Assembly: GCA_033557465.1 (NCBI GenBank)
Contig: CM066043.1
Coordinates: forward strand, 75,050,662-75,114,661
Source of the DNA: Ichthyophis bannanicus
Lineage: Eukaryota > Chordata > Amphibia > Gymnophiona > Ichthyophiidae
Direction of reading: 5' to 3'
Length of the DNA: 64,000 nucleotides
Below, piece by piece: positions 44,353-53,840 of the stretch. A program made the position numbers and the translations under genes. The notes beneath the pieces were generated by a model. The model searched no databases, had not been told where the DNA came from, and saw only the letters and a program-made list of their open reading frames with translations. Position 1 is the first letter of the stretch; each line of letters opens with the position of its first letter.

Positions 44353-44513
44353 TTTTTTTTTAAACTTGACAGTTGATTCTGCCGCTGCCACGGCGGCAGC
44401 AGCAGAAGCCAAGGGGGTTTTTTTTTTGTTTCCCTCCGTTGCGGGCCGCATAAAGTTCTTTCGCGGGTCGCATGCAGCCTGCGGGCTGCGTGTTTGAGAC
44501 CCTGGGTTTAGAT

Positions 44514-45059
44514 CATTCCAAAGGCGACTGGTAAGATGTGGTTTGGGGAATGTTGAGTTGGATTAAATTTAGGATCTTGTATGCTCCTTTTCACAGAGTG
44601 ATAGAGAAACAAATAAATATTGACTTGTTTAAGGAGTGCTATCTTACAAGCAGTCATGCTTCTATGACTCTCAACTGGCTATATCTTTGCAATGTAGACA
44701 GGAATTACTGGGCAGTGGATGGGCCAGTCAGTCTCTTTTGCTGCCATTTGCTGTCTTACGATGACAAAGGACTGTGAAAATATGGAAATGGGAACTTTGC
44801 AAATGGCTCTCATGGCAGCCGGTGTTCAAGAGCTGTAATTTAAGAGGAATAGGCTAGGAGAGCACTGCCAAAGGACAGAGCAGTTAAGGTCATTGTGAAT
44901 CCTTAGAACGAAAGATCATATCACTCATTGAATCTCAGCATCTTTCCATTCTTCCCTACTTGACCCCCCACCCTTTTGTAAATCCCCACTCCTTCTAGTT
45001 CCCTCTCCTGGCTGATGTTGCATCCCTGATCCTCTGTTCTCTCTTCTCCCTTTGCCCAG
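44514..45059. other. CSK intron 3, last part
   Basis: Non-coding. It ends in a strong polypyrimidine tract (CCTCTGTTCTCTCTTCTCCC) and CAG acceptor. No repeat is recognised. Confidence 0.5.
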
Positions 45060-45279
45060 CTGGTTCCATGGTAAGATCACACGGGAGCAGGCGGAGCGGC
45101 TGCTTTACCCCCCAGAAACTGGGCTCTTTTTGGTGCGTGAGAGCACCAACTACCCTGGAGACTATACGCTGTGTGTGAGCTGTGATGGCAAGGTGGAGCA
45201 CTACCACATCATCTACTCCTCCAGCAAGCTCACCATTGATGAGGAGGTTTACTTTGAAAACCTCATGCAGCTAGTGGAG
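45060..45279 (+). CDS. CSK: CSK exon, SH2 domain N-terminal two thirds
   Basis: The acceptor TTTGCCCAG ends at 45059 and the donor GTGAGT begins at 45280. The exon completes the split proline and reads [60 protein letters not shown], then [13 protein letters not shown]. It holds the SH2 WFHGKI start and the FLVRES phosphotyrosine-binding arginine. The end at QLVE matches the known CSK exon boundary before HYTSDADG. SH2 binds phosphotyrosine on membrane adaptors such as PAG/Cbp and so recruits CSK to Src kinases. No later CSK exon was found between here and 64000. Confidence 0.97.
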
Positions 45280-45794
45280 GTGAGTACGTGGAGGGGAGGG
45301 GGGCTGGATATCTGCTTTCTATTTAATGAGTCCCCTAAGCAGGGCCTGAATTAACTGCATTATGTGTGAGGAAGGTATATTAGGCCTGGTATGTGAGAGT
45401 AAAGTAGTGTTACTGTAAATTTATTCCTGTGCCCTGGGCTTCAGTGAAGTGGGCATCGAAGTGCCAAACCTAAAACATATGTGTGGGATGCAGTGGTTAG
45501 TAGTAACTGTGCCCTAACTCATTGGAATAGGAGATCCAAAATCAGAGGTGAAGGGAGTCTAGAGGAGATAGATCTAAGGATTGGCTTACTAGCACGCAGA
45601 TACAGGGGCCATTGCTTTGTTCATGACAAATCTCCTGTGGAGATGAAGTCATGGCTTAAGCAGCAGCGAGGGAAAATTTAGGCCAGACATTAGGTAGAAC
45701 ATCCTAGCTGTAAAGTTACTTTAACACTCAATCAAATAAATTTGGGAAGTCGCAGAAGCTGTCAGTTTCTTTAAAACAATTTGTAGCCCAGTAC
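45280..45794. other. CSK intron 4 start, no recognised feature
   Basis: Non-coding sequence with no recognised repeat. Confidence 0.4.
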
Positions 45795-46020
45795 TGAGCA
45801 GCTTCCATATAAAGCATTTATACCGCTTTATCATTTAATCAAAGCGGTTTACATTGTAACTTAAACTTGGTAATGTACATTAAACAGGGGCATTGATAAC
45901 TTGGATTCTTCTGAGGCAATGGAGGATTAAGTGACTTGCCCAAGGAGTGCTAGTGGGAATCTAATCCTGGTCTCTTGGTTCCCAAGCCAGTGCTCTAATC
46001 ATTAAATAAGTTACTCCTCC
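45795..46020 (-). mobile_element. CORE-SINE, reverse orientation, diverged
   Basis: It begins with the complement of the L2-like tail (TTTATACCGCTTTATC, AAGCGGTTTACATTGTAA). The CORE (GATTAAGTGACTTGCCCAAG) and a tRNA-like head complement ending at ACTCCTCC follow. Confidence 0.75.
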
Positions 46021-46029
46021 ACTTCATAA

Positions 46030-46330
46030 AACATAAGCAAGCAGCTGACAAGAACCATCTTCAGCACCCCAATAAAGAGACAAAACCCCTCCTGAAATGT
46101 GCATCTTGACAAACCCAAAATGGCCAGTACCTAGATTGAGAATTAGAAGTTTAAAAATCAGTGCTTTTTAACAGATTTCTAAACTGGACAGCATCAGACA
46201 TAATTCTAAACTCCATGGGTAAGGAGTTCCAAAGAATAGGTGCAGCCATCGAAAATGGACATGAATGTGAGGTGGCTAATAGTGCCACCCTCTGTAATGG
46301 AGATTTTCAAATGAAATGTGAAACGTCATG
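46030..46330 (-). mobile_element. L2 LINE C-terminal fragment, reverse orientation
   Basis: The minus-strand translation near 46280-46160 gives a broken SMAAPILWNSLPMEFRIMSD-like sequence, the L2 AAPxxWNSLP motif. It is degenerate. Confidence 0.6.
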
Positions 46331-46457
46331 AAGCACTATAAGAGGGTGGACGGGATGACCTCTTCACGTTCATTCTAGCCCTAGTCTTTGTATCTTGCTC
46401 TGAGCTCCCTAGGGGACTCTCTTGAGCTTTCCCTAGGACAGTGCCATGATATGCTGC

Positions 46458-46619
46458 TTCTCCAGGACCAAGCAGGAAGTCAGTCCTCACTTATGGGTGA
46501 CGTCGGCGCCGACGGAGCCCTCGCGGAGCAATTTTCCCCAGCTTTCAAAGAAAGCCTTTGGGAATTGCAGCGCGCATGCGCGGTCGTCTTCCCGCCCGAA
46601 GGTGCCATCTTAGCCAGTC
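46458..46619 (+). repeat. DIRS left inverted terminal repeat
   Basis: It begins TTCTCCAGGACCAAGCAGGA and ends TCTTAGCCAGTC. It is complementary to 52048-52206 with few differences (left GGACCAAGC, right GGAGCAGC). It contains the palindrome CGTCGGCGCCGACG (46502-46515) and CGCGCATGCGCG, and a likely promoter. Confidence 0.93.
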
Positions 46620-46857
46620 TTCTTTTTTCCGCGGAGCCCTGCAGACGTCCCCGTCTTGTCCCCGCGAAAAAGTTGATTTTCCTCTTTCTTTTATACTTTT
46701 TTCTTTCAGTTCGACGCCGATCGTTTTCCCGCCCGGACTCGCGACGCCGGTCTCGAGTCCTCTAGCGTTTTTTCGGTTTTTCTGACTTAGTCAGCTTTCA
46801 TTTTCGTTTTCCCTGGCAGCCCGGTCCTTTGACCTCGCAGGGGCCCTTTTTCCCCCG

Positions 46858-48777
46858 ATGGCTGCCAGTGGCTTTAAGCGGTGTGGTCGGTGTGACCGAA
46901 ATATGTCACTAACCGACACACACGACTTTTGCCTCCGCTGCTTGGGCCCGGATCATGAGGAACTGATCTGTGGGCCCTGCAGCAAACTGTCCTCGAAGGC
47001 GTTGAGAAGTCGGCGGCATCAGCGCGAGAGAATCTTCGCTGACCCCAGCCGTACCCGGACCTCGTCGGAGGCCTCCGTGTCAAAGGGCTCCAGCTCGGAC
47101 CGTCGCCGGAGCTCCTCCGACCAGGGTTCTCCCTCCGGGGACCATCGTCGGAAGGAAAAACCCGCGAGGGCGGCGTCGGTGGACGCTCCTGGCTCCGCGA
47201 GGGCCAGGTCGCATAGCCCCGACAGCCGCCCCGGGTCCTTGGAGAAGGAACATCTCCCGAAGCGACCTCGCCTGGAGTCGGAGATGCCTGCCCGGGTAAG
47301 TCCTGTAGTCCTTCTGGACTCGCCTCCGCGACAGCCGACGTCGGGCCCGACGCCGTCGGGGCCCAAGTCGGGGGCTGCTGGGTCACCTGAGCTCGGACTC
47401 AGGTTGACGGCCTTGGAGAGCAGACTGTCTGCCTTCATGGACCAGCAGCGGGCACTGCTCGCTGGCCTCGCTGGCGCCGCTGCCCCGACCGCCGGGACGT
47501 CGACGTCCAAGTCGACCCCGGAGACCGAGCCGATCCTCGAGTCAATGAGAACTCGAGTCGATCCTCGGTCGAGGTCACCCTCGGCCTCCCGTTCGGGACC
47601 GAGGTCGCCGACGCCGACTCCCTCGACGTCGGGGCGGCTGGCGCCGCACCCTGCCCGGGCCGACCCCACCGAGTCCTCGTCGGAGTCGGTCTGGGAGTCT
47701 GAGGAGGAAGAGTCACCTGATTCTTTCCGGACTCGGTGTGTCCCATCGGACTCACCGGGGTCCGAGCCTCGGAAGCAGTCCCCCCCGGAGGATGCCCGGT
47801 TCTCGGACTTCGTTAGGGATATGGCCAAGGCTTTGGCCTTCCCTGCGGATCCCGAGGAGGAGCCTCGAGCCGAAGAGCTCGACGCCCTCCAGTATGACTC
47901 TCCCGCGAGGGAGCACTTTACTGTGCCGGTTCCTCCTATGCTGGAACGACTACTCTTCCGCATGTGGGAGAGTCCGGCCTCCTCGCCGGTCCTGAGCAAG
48001 CGGGTCGATTCTATCTATCGGGTCCGCAAGAGCCCTGGCTTTCAGAAGGCACAGCTGCCACACCATTCCATGGTAGTGGAATCGGCCATGCATCGTCTTA
48101 AGAGCCAGAAGATGCACTCGGTGCCTCCTGGAAGGGAGGCCCGTAACCTGGATGGCCTTGGCAAGAAGTGCTTCCAGGGCTCTATGCTCGCATGTCGTGT
48201 CCAGACTTACCAGCTCTACATGGGCATGTATCTCCGGGATCTGGCTAAAGAGCTAGCCGGATTTTCCGCTGGTCTCTCCGAGGAGCCCTTGCGGAGGTTC
48301 CTAGCCTTGTCCACGGGCATTCGGGAATGCTCAAAGTTCATGTCCCGAGCAGCCTATGATGGCTTTGAGGCCTCGGCTAGAGTGGCCGCAGCCGGCATCG
48401 GTGCCCGCCGACAGGCTTGGCTTCAGTCGTCGGACCTTGAGCCCTGGGTACAGGACAAGTTGGTCGATGTCCCCTGCCGAGGCGAAAACCTCTTTGGCAA
48501 GCCCATGGCGGAAAAGGCTGCACAAATTGAGACTGAGACTCTCACCAGGACCAGGCTTTCTAGGAAGACCTCCGCCCCTTCCCAGAAAAAGAAGGGCTCG
48601 GGAAAAAAGTCCTTTTACCCGAGGAAGGCGGCTGCCTACAAACAGTACCCCCATTATCAGGCCCCTGCAGCTCCCCAACAGGGCCAGCAGGCCAAGGGAC
48701 GGGGTAACGGGTCCCGTAGGCAGCAAGCCCCCAAGCCTGCACCACCAGCCCCTGCTCAGCAGGGAGGGGGTTTTTGA
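46858..48777 (+). CDS. DIRS gag-like ORF1 (639 aa)
   Basis: This is the structural protein of the retrotransposon. The N-terminus has a cysteine/histidine cluster (C9, C12, C25, C28, H33, C38, C41), a likely zinc-binding module. Residues 60-330 are Ser/Pro/Arg-rich and low complexity. The conserved part starts at FSDFVRDMAKALAF (about residue 317), with LERLLFRMWESPASSPV, SPGFQKAQLPHHSMVVESAM and an α-helical capsid-like region. The C-terminus is basic and Gln-rich (QQGQQAKGRGNGSRRQQ). The start at 46858 is the first ATG after the left repeat. The second DIRS at 62.7 kb encodes a diverged homologue. The RT frame overlaps its 3' end in another phase. Confidence 0.9.
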   Translation: MAASGFKRCGRCDRNMSLTDTHDFCLRCLGPDHEELICGPCSKLSSKALRSRRHQRERIFADPSRTRTSSEASVSKGSSSDRRRSSSDQGSPSGDHRRKEKPARAASVDAPGSARARSHSPDSRPGSLEKEHLPKRPRLESEMPARVSPVVLLDSPPRQPTSGPTPSGPKSGAAGSPELGLRLTALESRLSAFMDQQRALLAGLAGAAAPTAGTSTSKSTPETEPILESMRTRVDPRSRSPSASRSGPRSPTPTPSTSGRLAPHPARADPTESSSESVWESEEEESPDSFRTRCVPSDSPGSEPRKQSPPEDARFSDFVRDMAKALAFPADPEEEPRAEELDALQYDSPAREHFTVPVPPMLERLLFRMWESPASSPVLSKRVDSIYRVRKSPGFQKAQLPHHSMVVESAMHRLKSQKMHSVPPGREARNLDGLGKKCFQGSMLACRVQTYQLYMGMYLRDLAKELAGFSAGLSEEPLRRFLALSTGIRECSKFMSRAAYDGFEASARVAAAGIGARRQAWLQSSDLEPWVQDKLVDVPCRGENLFGKPMAEKAAQIETETLTRTRLSRKTSAPSQKKKGSGKKSFYPRKAAAYKQYPHYQAPAAPQQGQQAKGRGNGSRRQQAPKPAPPAPAQQGGGF

Positions 48778-50689
48778 CTCGCTCAGCATAGCCTCTCCCC
48801 CCCCGCTGGTCCCTCCCAGCACCGGAGGCCGGCTGGTTCACTTCGCCCACAGGTGGTCCAGCATCACCGCAGATGCCTGGGTGCTTCAGGTCGTGCGAGA
48901 GGGCTACCTTCTCCACTTCCATCAGGTCCCTCCCTCCTATTTTCCGGGAGAACCTTCGCGCCCCCCTCTGCACAGGGAGTTGCTCCTTCAGGAGTTAGCA
49001 AGTCTTCTGCAGGAACAGGCGGTGGAACCGGTGCCCCACCACCTGAGAGGTCAAGGTTTTTATTCAAGGTATTTTCTGATACCAAAGAGAACAGGGGGCC
49101 TCAGACCCATCCTGGACTTGCGCAACCTCAACAAGTTCCTGATGCGGGAGAAGTTCAAAATGCTTACCCTTGGAATCCTTCTGCCCTACCTCCAGCAGGG
49201 AGATTGGCTATGCTCCTTGGATCTAAAGGATGCCTACACGCACATCCTCATCCACCCAAGCCACCGCCAATACCTAAGGTTTGTGGTGGCAGGAAATCAT
49301 TACCAGTACAGGGTACTGCCCTTTGGCCTGTCCTCCGCACCGCGAGTCTTCACAAAATGTCTCGCGGTCGTGGCGGCCCATCTCCGGCTTCACGGCCTCT
49401 ATGTCTTTCCGTACCTCGACGACTGGCTCATCAGAGCAGCGTCCGCTCAGGAGGTCACCAACGCCACGTGCCGCACGGTGACTCTGCTGCAGCACTTGGG
49501 CTTTGTCATAAACTTCGCAAAGTCCACTTTGCTCCCCTCACAGGATCTCGAGTTCATCGGCGCAAGGCTGCACACTCCTCGGGCACGAGCGTACCTACCG
49601 CTCGACAGGGCTCAACGGCTCATGGACCTAGCCGACCGCTTTCGCAGCCAGCCCCTGGTCTCCGCCAGGCGCTTCCTGAGACTGCTTGGCCATATGGCTT
49701 CCACCGTCCATGTGACCCCCAATGCCCGCCTGAACATGCGGTCTGCTCAATGGTGTCTCCGCCAGCAGTGGCGACAAGCCACAGGCGGCCTGGCAGACCT
49801 AGTGCGCGTCTCCGAGCCGCTGCTCTCGTCTCTCCGGTGGTGGCTCCGGCAGCCGAACCTGATATTCGGAATGCCTTTCCAGTCACCTCAGCCGACCCGA
49901 GTGCTGACCACCGATGCATCCCTCCTGGGCTGGGGAGCACATTGCCAAGAGGCACGTACTCAGGGCCTCTGGACCACGTGGGAGTCTGCTCAGCAGATCA
50001 ACTTCCTGGAGCTCAGGGCGATCCGCCTCGCTCTCAAGGCTTTCTCCCACCTGACTTCCCAACAGTCCGTCCTTGTCCAGACGGACAATCAAGTTGCCAT
50101 GTTCTACGTGAACAAGCAGGGGGGCACGGGCTCCTTCCTCCTCTGCCGGGAGGCACAGAAGCTCTGCTCTTGGGCCGTCAGTCACGGCATTCTCCTCAGG
50201 GCAGTTTATCTCCCGGGCCAAGAAAATTGCCTTGCAGACAAACTCAGCAGGGTCCTCCAGCCGCACGAGTGGCGTCTGGATCCCTTGGTAGTTCAGAAGC
50301 TCTTCCTCAAGTGGGGTCTCCCCACGGTGGATCTCTTTGCCAGTCCTCACAACCGGCAGCTTCCTCGCTTCTGCTCTCGTCAGCCACACCCCCGTCGGGT
50401 TGCGGCGGACGCCTTTCTGATCTCGTGGTCGGGGAGCCTTCTGTACGCTTTCCCTCCCATCCCGCTGGTCTCTCGGACTCTTTTCAAGGTTCTCCGAGAC
50501 AAAGCCTTCATGATCCTGGTGGCCCCTCGCTGGCCCAGGCAGCCGTGGTTTCCTCTCCTGCTGCAACTGGCGGTGGAGGGCCCAATCCCTCTGGGGATAC
50601 AACCGGATCTCCTCACTCAGGATCAGGGGTCCCTTCTGCACCCCAACCTCAGGTCTCTCAACCTTATGGCCTGGCTGCTGAGAGGGTAG
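48356..50689 (+). CDS. DIRS reverse transcriptase-RNase H ORF
   Basis: The open frame is 777 codons, but conserved sequence starts only near 48790 (GGRLVHFAHRWSSI, then a DAWVLQVVREGYLL motif). RT motifs are FLIPKRTGGLRPILDLRNLN, LCSLDLKDAYTHILIHPSHR, LPFGLSSAPRVFTK and the catalytic YLDDW (49412 onward). RNase H has LTTDASLLGWGAHC, a QINFLELRAIRLAL glutamate and VQTDNQVAMFYVNKQG, with PGQENCLADKLSR at its end. It continues into a DIRS-specific VDLFASPHNRQLPRFCSR region. The only upstream ATG in frame lies inside gag (48356), so expression likely needs internal initiation, re-initiation or frameshifting. All catalytic acids seem present. Confidence 0.92.
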   Translation: MMALRPRLEWPQPASVPADRLGFSRRTLSPGYRTSWSMSPAEAKTSLASPWRKRLHKLRLRLSPGPGFLGRPPPLPRKRRAREKSPFTRGRRLPTNSTPIIRPLQLPNRASRPRDGVTGPVGSKPPSLHHQPLLSREGVFDSLSIASPPPLVPPSTGGRLVHFAHRWSSITADAWVLQVVREGYLLHFHQVPPSYFPGEPSRPPLHRELLLQELASLLQEQAVEPVPHHLRGQGFYSRYFLIPKRTGGLRPILDLRNLNKFLMREKFKMLTLGILLPYLQQGDWLCSLDLKDAYTHILIHPSHRQYLRFVVAGNHYQYRVLPFGLSSAPRVFTKCLAVVAAHLRLHGLYVFPYLDDWLIRAASAQEVTNATCRTVTLLQHLGFVINFAKSTLLPSQDLEFIGARLHTPRARAYLPLDRAQRLMDLADRFRSQPLVSARRFLRLLGHMASTVHVTPNARLNMRSAQWCLRQQWRQATGGLADLVRVSEPLLSSLRWWLRQPNLIFGMPFQSPQPTRVLTTDASLLGWGAHCQEARTQGLWTTWESAQQINFLELRAIRLALKAFSHLTSQQSVLVQTDNQVAMFYVNKQGGTGSFLLCREAQKLCSWAVSHGILLRAVYLPGQENCLADKLSRVLQPHEWRLDPLVVQKLFLKWGLPTVDLFASPHNRQLPRFCSRQPHPRRVAADAFLISWSGSLLYAFPPIPLVSRTLFKVLRDKAFMILVAPRWPRQPWFPLLLQLAVEGPIPLGIQPDLLTQDQGSLLHPNLRSLNLMAWLLRG

Positions 50690-51726
50690 TCCTTGCTCCC
50701 CTTCTCCTGCCGGCGGAGGTGGAGGAGGTCGTCTTAGCTTCGCGACGGCCTTCTACCCGCAAATGCTACGCCCTTAAATGGCGTCGCTTTGCAGTCTGGT
50801 GTACCCAACAGTCTCAGGATCCCTTCTCCTGCCCGGTGTCGGTGATCTTGCAGTACTTGCTGCACCTCTCTAATCTGGGACTTAAGTCCAACTCCGTCAA
50901 AGTTCACCTCAGTGCTCTTTCAGCACATCATGTGCCAGTGGACGGCAGACCTCTCTCCAATGACCCTCTCGTAGCGAGGTTTCTCCGAGGTCTCCTTCTA
51001 CTTAAACCACCTCTGCGCCCGCCAGCGCCTGACTGGGACCTGAATGTTGTTTTGCAGCGGATCACCTGTCCGCCTTTTGAACCTATGGCTACCTGTTCTC
51101 TACGTTTTCTGTCTTGGAAAACACTGTTCTTGATAGCCCTCACTTCCGCTAGGCGCGTAAGTGAATTGCAGGCCCTCGTGTCTGATCCCCCCTACACTCG
51201 ATTCTACAAGAATAGGGTAGTCCTACGGACTCACCCAAAGTTTTTGCCTAAAGTGGTCTCCCCTTTTCACATGAATCAGGAGGTGGTACTTCCAACCTTC
51301 TTTCCCAGACCACACTCCAGCCGAGCTGAGACGGTCCTCCATACCCTGGACTGTAGAAGGGCATTGAACTTCTACCTTGACCGTACGCGGGAGCACCGTA
51401 AAGCTGCTCAGCTTTTTGTGTCTTTTGACCCCAATAAATTGGGGCTCCCGGTCTCCAAGCGTACTCTGTCCATCTGGGTGGCGGACTGTATCTCTTGGGC
51501 TTATGGGGCAGCCGGACTCGCCTTAGAAAGTCGAGTCACGGCTCATTGCGTTCGGGCAAAGGCCACGTCAGTGGCTTACCTCCGCTCTGTTCCGCTGGCA
51601 GACATCTGCCGGGCCGCTACTTGGTCTTCGAGCCAGACTTTTGCGGTCCATTACTGTCTCGAGAGGGAGTCCCGTAGGGACAGTGCTTTCGGACAGGCAG
51701 TCCTCCGTAATCTCTTTGAGGTCTGA
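50660..51726 (+). CDS. DIRS tyrosine recombinase
   Basis: The conserved protein begins near LAAERVVLAPLLLPAEVEEV and has a SAM-like core-binding part (STRKCYALKWRRFAVWC). The catalytic domain shows all five key positions: Arg in SARRVSEL (51154-51156), H-C-V-R (51544-51555), Trp in ATWSS (51622-51624) and Tyr in AVHYC (51652-51654). It would cut and rejoin the circular DNA copy at the target. The same frame stays open back to 48853 through the whole RT gene (957 codons). The first ATG inside the conserved part is far downstream (about 51085), so its own start codon is not evident. The stop is TGA at 51724-51726. Confidence 0.92.
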
Positions 51727-51862
51727 GCAACTCCTACCCTCCATCCCGGATGTGGGCTACCGGTGGGTGATAATTCAGCGAAGATTCTATCCTTCTGTGC
51801 TGCTGAGCTAGAGGGAGCTCATTTTTGTGCTTAGGGTCTCCGGTAGCCTTGAGCTTGGGAGT

Positions 51863-51960
51863 CCCATAAGTGAGGACTGACTTCCTGCTTGGTCCTGGAG
51901 AAAGCGTAGTTACTCACCTGTAACAGGTGTTCTCCAGGAGCAGCAGGAATCAGTCCTCAC
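51863..51960 (+). repeat. DIRS internal complementary region
   Basis: Bases 51863-51902 are the complement of the left end (with its GGTCCTGGAGAA version). Bases 51903-51960 are the complement of the right end, including the right-only extension (AGCGTAGTTACTCACCTG). Read together, they are the inverse of the circle junction right end-left end, the hallmark of DIRS1-type replication. Confidence 0.93.
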
Positions 51961-52047
51961 TACCCTCCCTCCTCCCCTTGGAGTTGCAATCGTCTGCTTA
52001 TGTTCTTTTTGCAAATTTTTATGCTGTCTTTTTTAGCTATGTCATCT

Positions 52048-52236
52048 GACTGGCTAAGATGGCACCTTCGGGCGGGAAGACGACCGCGCATGCGCGCTGC
52101 AATTCCCAAAGGCTTTCTTTGAAAGCTGGGGAAAATTGCTCCGCGAGGGCTCCGTCGGCGCCGACGTCACCCATAAGTGAGGACTGATTCCTGCTGCTCC
52201 TGGAGAACACCTGTTACAGGTGAGTAACTACGCTTT
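52048..52236 (-). repeat. DIRS right inverted terminal repeat and extension
   Basis: Bases 52048-52206 mirror the left repeat. Bases 52207-52236 (ACACCTGTTACAGGTGAGTA...) are unique to the right end and are represented only in the internal complementary region. Confidence 0.92.
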
Positions 52237-52739
52237 CCAGCACAGTCACAATTCCACTATCTGTCACTCACTCACTCAATCCCTGTCCCTTCTTGTAGAC
52301 TGAAAGTTGTGGGGCAAGCACCCTAGTTCTGGGAATTACCTTATACAGCCAAATGCATGCCGATGGAACTCTAAATCCTCTGAATTATTCTTAATTATTA
52401 TTCCCATTTTGAATCCTCTTTATAGTCGTAAAGTGAGGCTTTCATGAACTAAGTTTTATTAAGTGATGTTCATGCTTGCAGTGCAGATACGAGGGTGGGA
52501 AATGAATAGGAGCATCAGTGCTGGAAATATTATGGTCATTATATGGTGCTCTGAACCAGGGCTCATTACAGCTGATTAAATACAGGTACAAATGAGTCTC
52601 TTCCCTAGAAAACTTACAATCTAAGTGAAGCAATGAGAGGTAAAATAACTTGGTGAAGATCGCAATCAATATCTCTTGGTTCCTGGTTCTGCCTGCTCTT
52701 TCCCAGTCAAAAAAAGATGAAACTTTGAAGGTTATATCC
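52237..52739. other. Intron 4 sequence between DIRS and L2
   Basis: Non-coding. Bases 52590-52690 (ACAATCTAAGTGAAGCAATG, AACTTGGTGAAGATCGCAAT) look like a diverged CORE/MIR-type SINE piece. Nothing else is recognised, and no CSK exon is seen. Confidence 0.45.
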
Positions 52740-53439
52740 CTAAAGGTTCTCCTCCTCAGCACCCCGGCTCTCCCGGCAGGGATCGAGCAAGCCGGGGCAC
52801 CGGGACCGCCGCCTCCATCTCCTGCTGCCCAATCGGAGCAGCCGGCCGGCACATTTAAAAAGAAGCGCCGTCCGGCACGCCCGCACCTCTCGGGCCCGCG
52901 CCTGAGGGCCTTGCCAGAGGGCCCTTTGGCTTGGCCCTTAGGCGCCGGGCCCGAGGGAACGGGCCCATGGGAATCCCACTTTTCATACAGATCTTACTAG
53001 CAACTTCATTCTGTCTCCAAACGATCAGCGATCCCAATTCACCACCAGGATCTCCCCCTACATCCAAGCCACGAAAACCCCCAAGCCTCCTCCTGCTTCG
53101 GGCCTGATCTGCTAACCCCACGGACCCAAAATAACCGAGAGAGGCACGTAACCAGGTCACTGCACCAGAAACTGTAAACTCCAACAGGATTGCCGCCTGC
53201 CTCCTTTCCCACTAGACCAGAAGATTAAAAAGAGCATTGGAATCATAACCCCACCCGAGAAGAATCTCAAAGCCTCTCCTCCCAAGGCTCGCCTGCACTC
53301 TTCCACCCATGACCAGAAGAGCTGCCTACACCCAGCAAGTACTCTGTCACTACCACTGTTATTACTAGTAGCATGATTTATAACCTTTATGGTGTTCTAT
53401 AACTGGTATCAACAGTGACTAGCCTGATCTTTCTCTACT

Positions 53440-53670
53440 ATTGCTAGTAATCTGCCACCAGGTAACCTACTACCAGTATTCTACCATATATGTTACCATT
53501 TTAAATATTGCTACTGTTGCCAGTAATCTATTGTATCTGTTGCCTTTTGACCATCAGTACTGTTGCCAGTACACCATATATGTTACCATTTTTGAATATT
53601 GCTACTGTTGCCAGTAATCTCTTGTATTTGTTGCCTTTTGACCATCACTACTGTTGCCAGTAATCCACTA
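53440..53670 (+). repeat. Tandem repeats in L2 5' UTR, TACTGTTGCCAGTA units
   Basis: Two ~100-bp units contain CCATATATGTTACCATTTT, TGCTACTGTTGCCAGTAATC and TTTGACCATCA. The core TACTGTTGCCAGTA also recurs in the 5' region of the reverse L2 (58600-58860). Confidence 0.85.
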
Positions 53671-53840
53671 TTCCATTGAACGCCTCCACACTGTGTCTTC
53701 TGAATGCTTCCTACACAATACTATATAACCAACTAATTTTGAACCACACTATACTTGACCTCAAGACAAACACCCCTGCCTGCAAAAGCAGGGACTATCA
53801 AATACCTCCAGTACCCCTGCTCGCTAGGCTAACACCCACA

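Larger units (their letters stand above)
42793..44505. mobile_element. 1.7 kb hAT element, 8-bp duplication GTTTAGAT
   Basis: GTTTAGAT flanks it (42785-42792 and 44506-44513). Ends CAGGGGTCTCAAACTC and, inverted, CCAGGGTCTCAAACAC. Next to both ends lie GCGGGCCGCATAA words (42855 and 44444). The interior is non-coding, with a C-rich minisatellite and a palindrome, so it depends on a transposase from elsewhere. It lies in CSK intron 3. Confidence 0.85.
46458..52236 (+). mobile_element. Structurally complete DIRS retrotransposon (5.8 kb)
   Basis: It has ~160-bp inverted ends (46458-46619 and 52048-52206), a 30-base right extension and an internal complementary region at 51863-51960. Three open frames cover gag, RT-RNase H and tyrosine recombinase. 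There is no visible frameshift or stop in conserved parts, so it is probably a young insertion. DIRS elements replicate through a circular DNA intermediate that the recombinase integrates without target duplication, and none is seen here. It lies in CSK intron 4, sense to the gene. Confidence 0.93.

Noticed and set aside
44203..44451. Ala/Ser-rich minus-strand ORFs within the hAT element
   Set aside because: They come from CTG/CAG-rich palindrome arms inside the hAT element, with no protein family resemblance.
49883..50641. 252-codon minus-strand ORF opposite the DIRS RT-RNase H
   Set aside because: It is the shadow of a GC-rich coding region, with no recognisable domain and strong conservation on the + strand.
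52285..52330. Candidate next CSK exon after a polypyrimidine tract and TAG acceptor at about 52298
   Set aside because: Translation (…ESCGASTLVLGI-like) does not resemble the HYTSDADG continuation of the SH2 domain, and no donor follows in phase.
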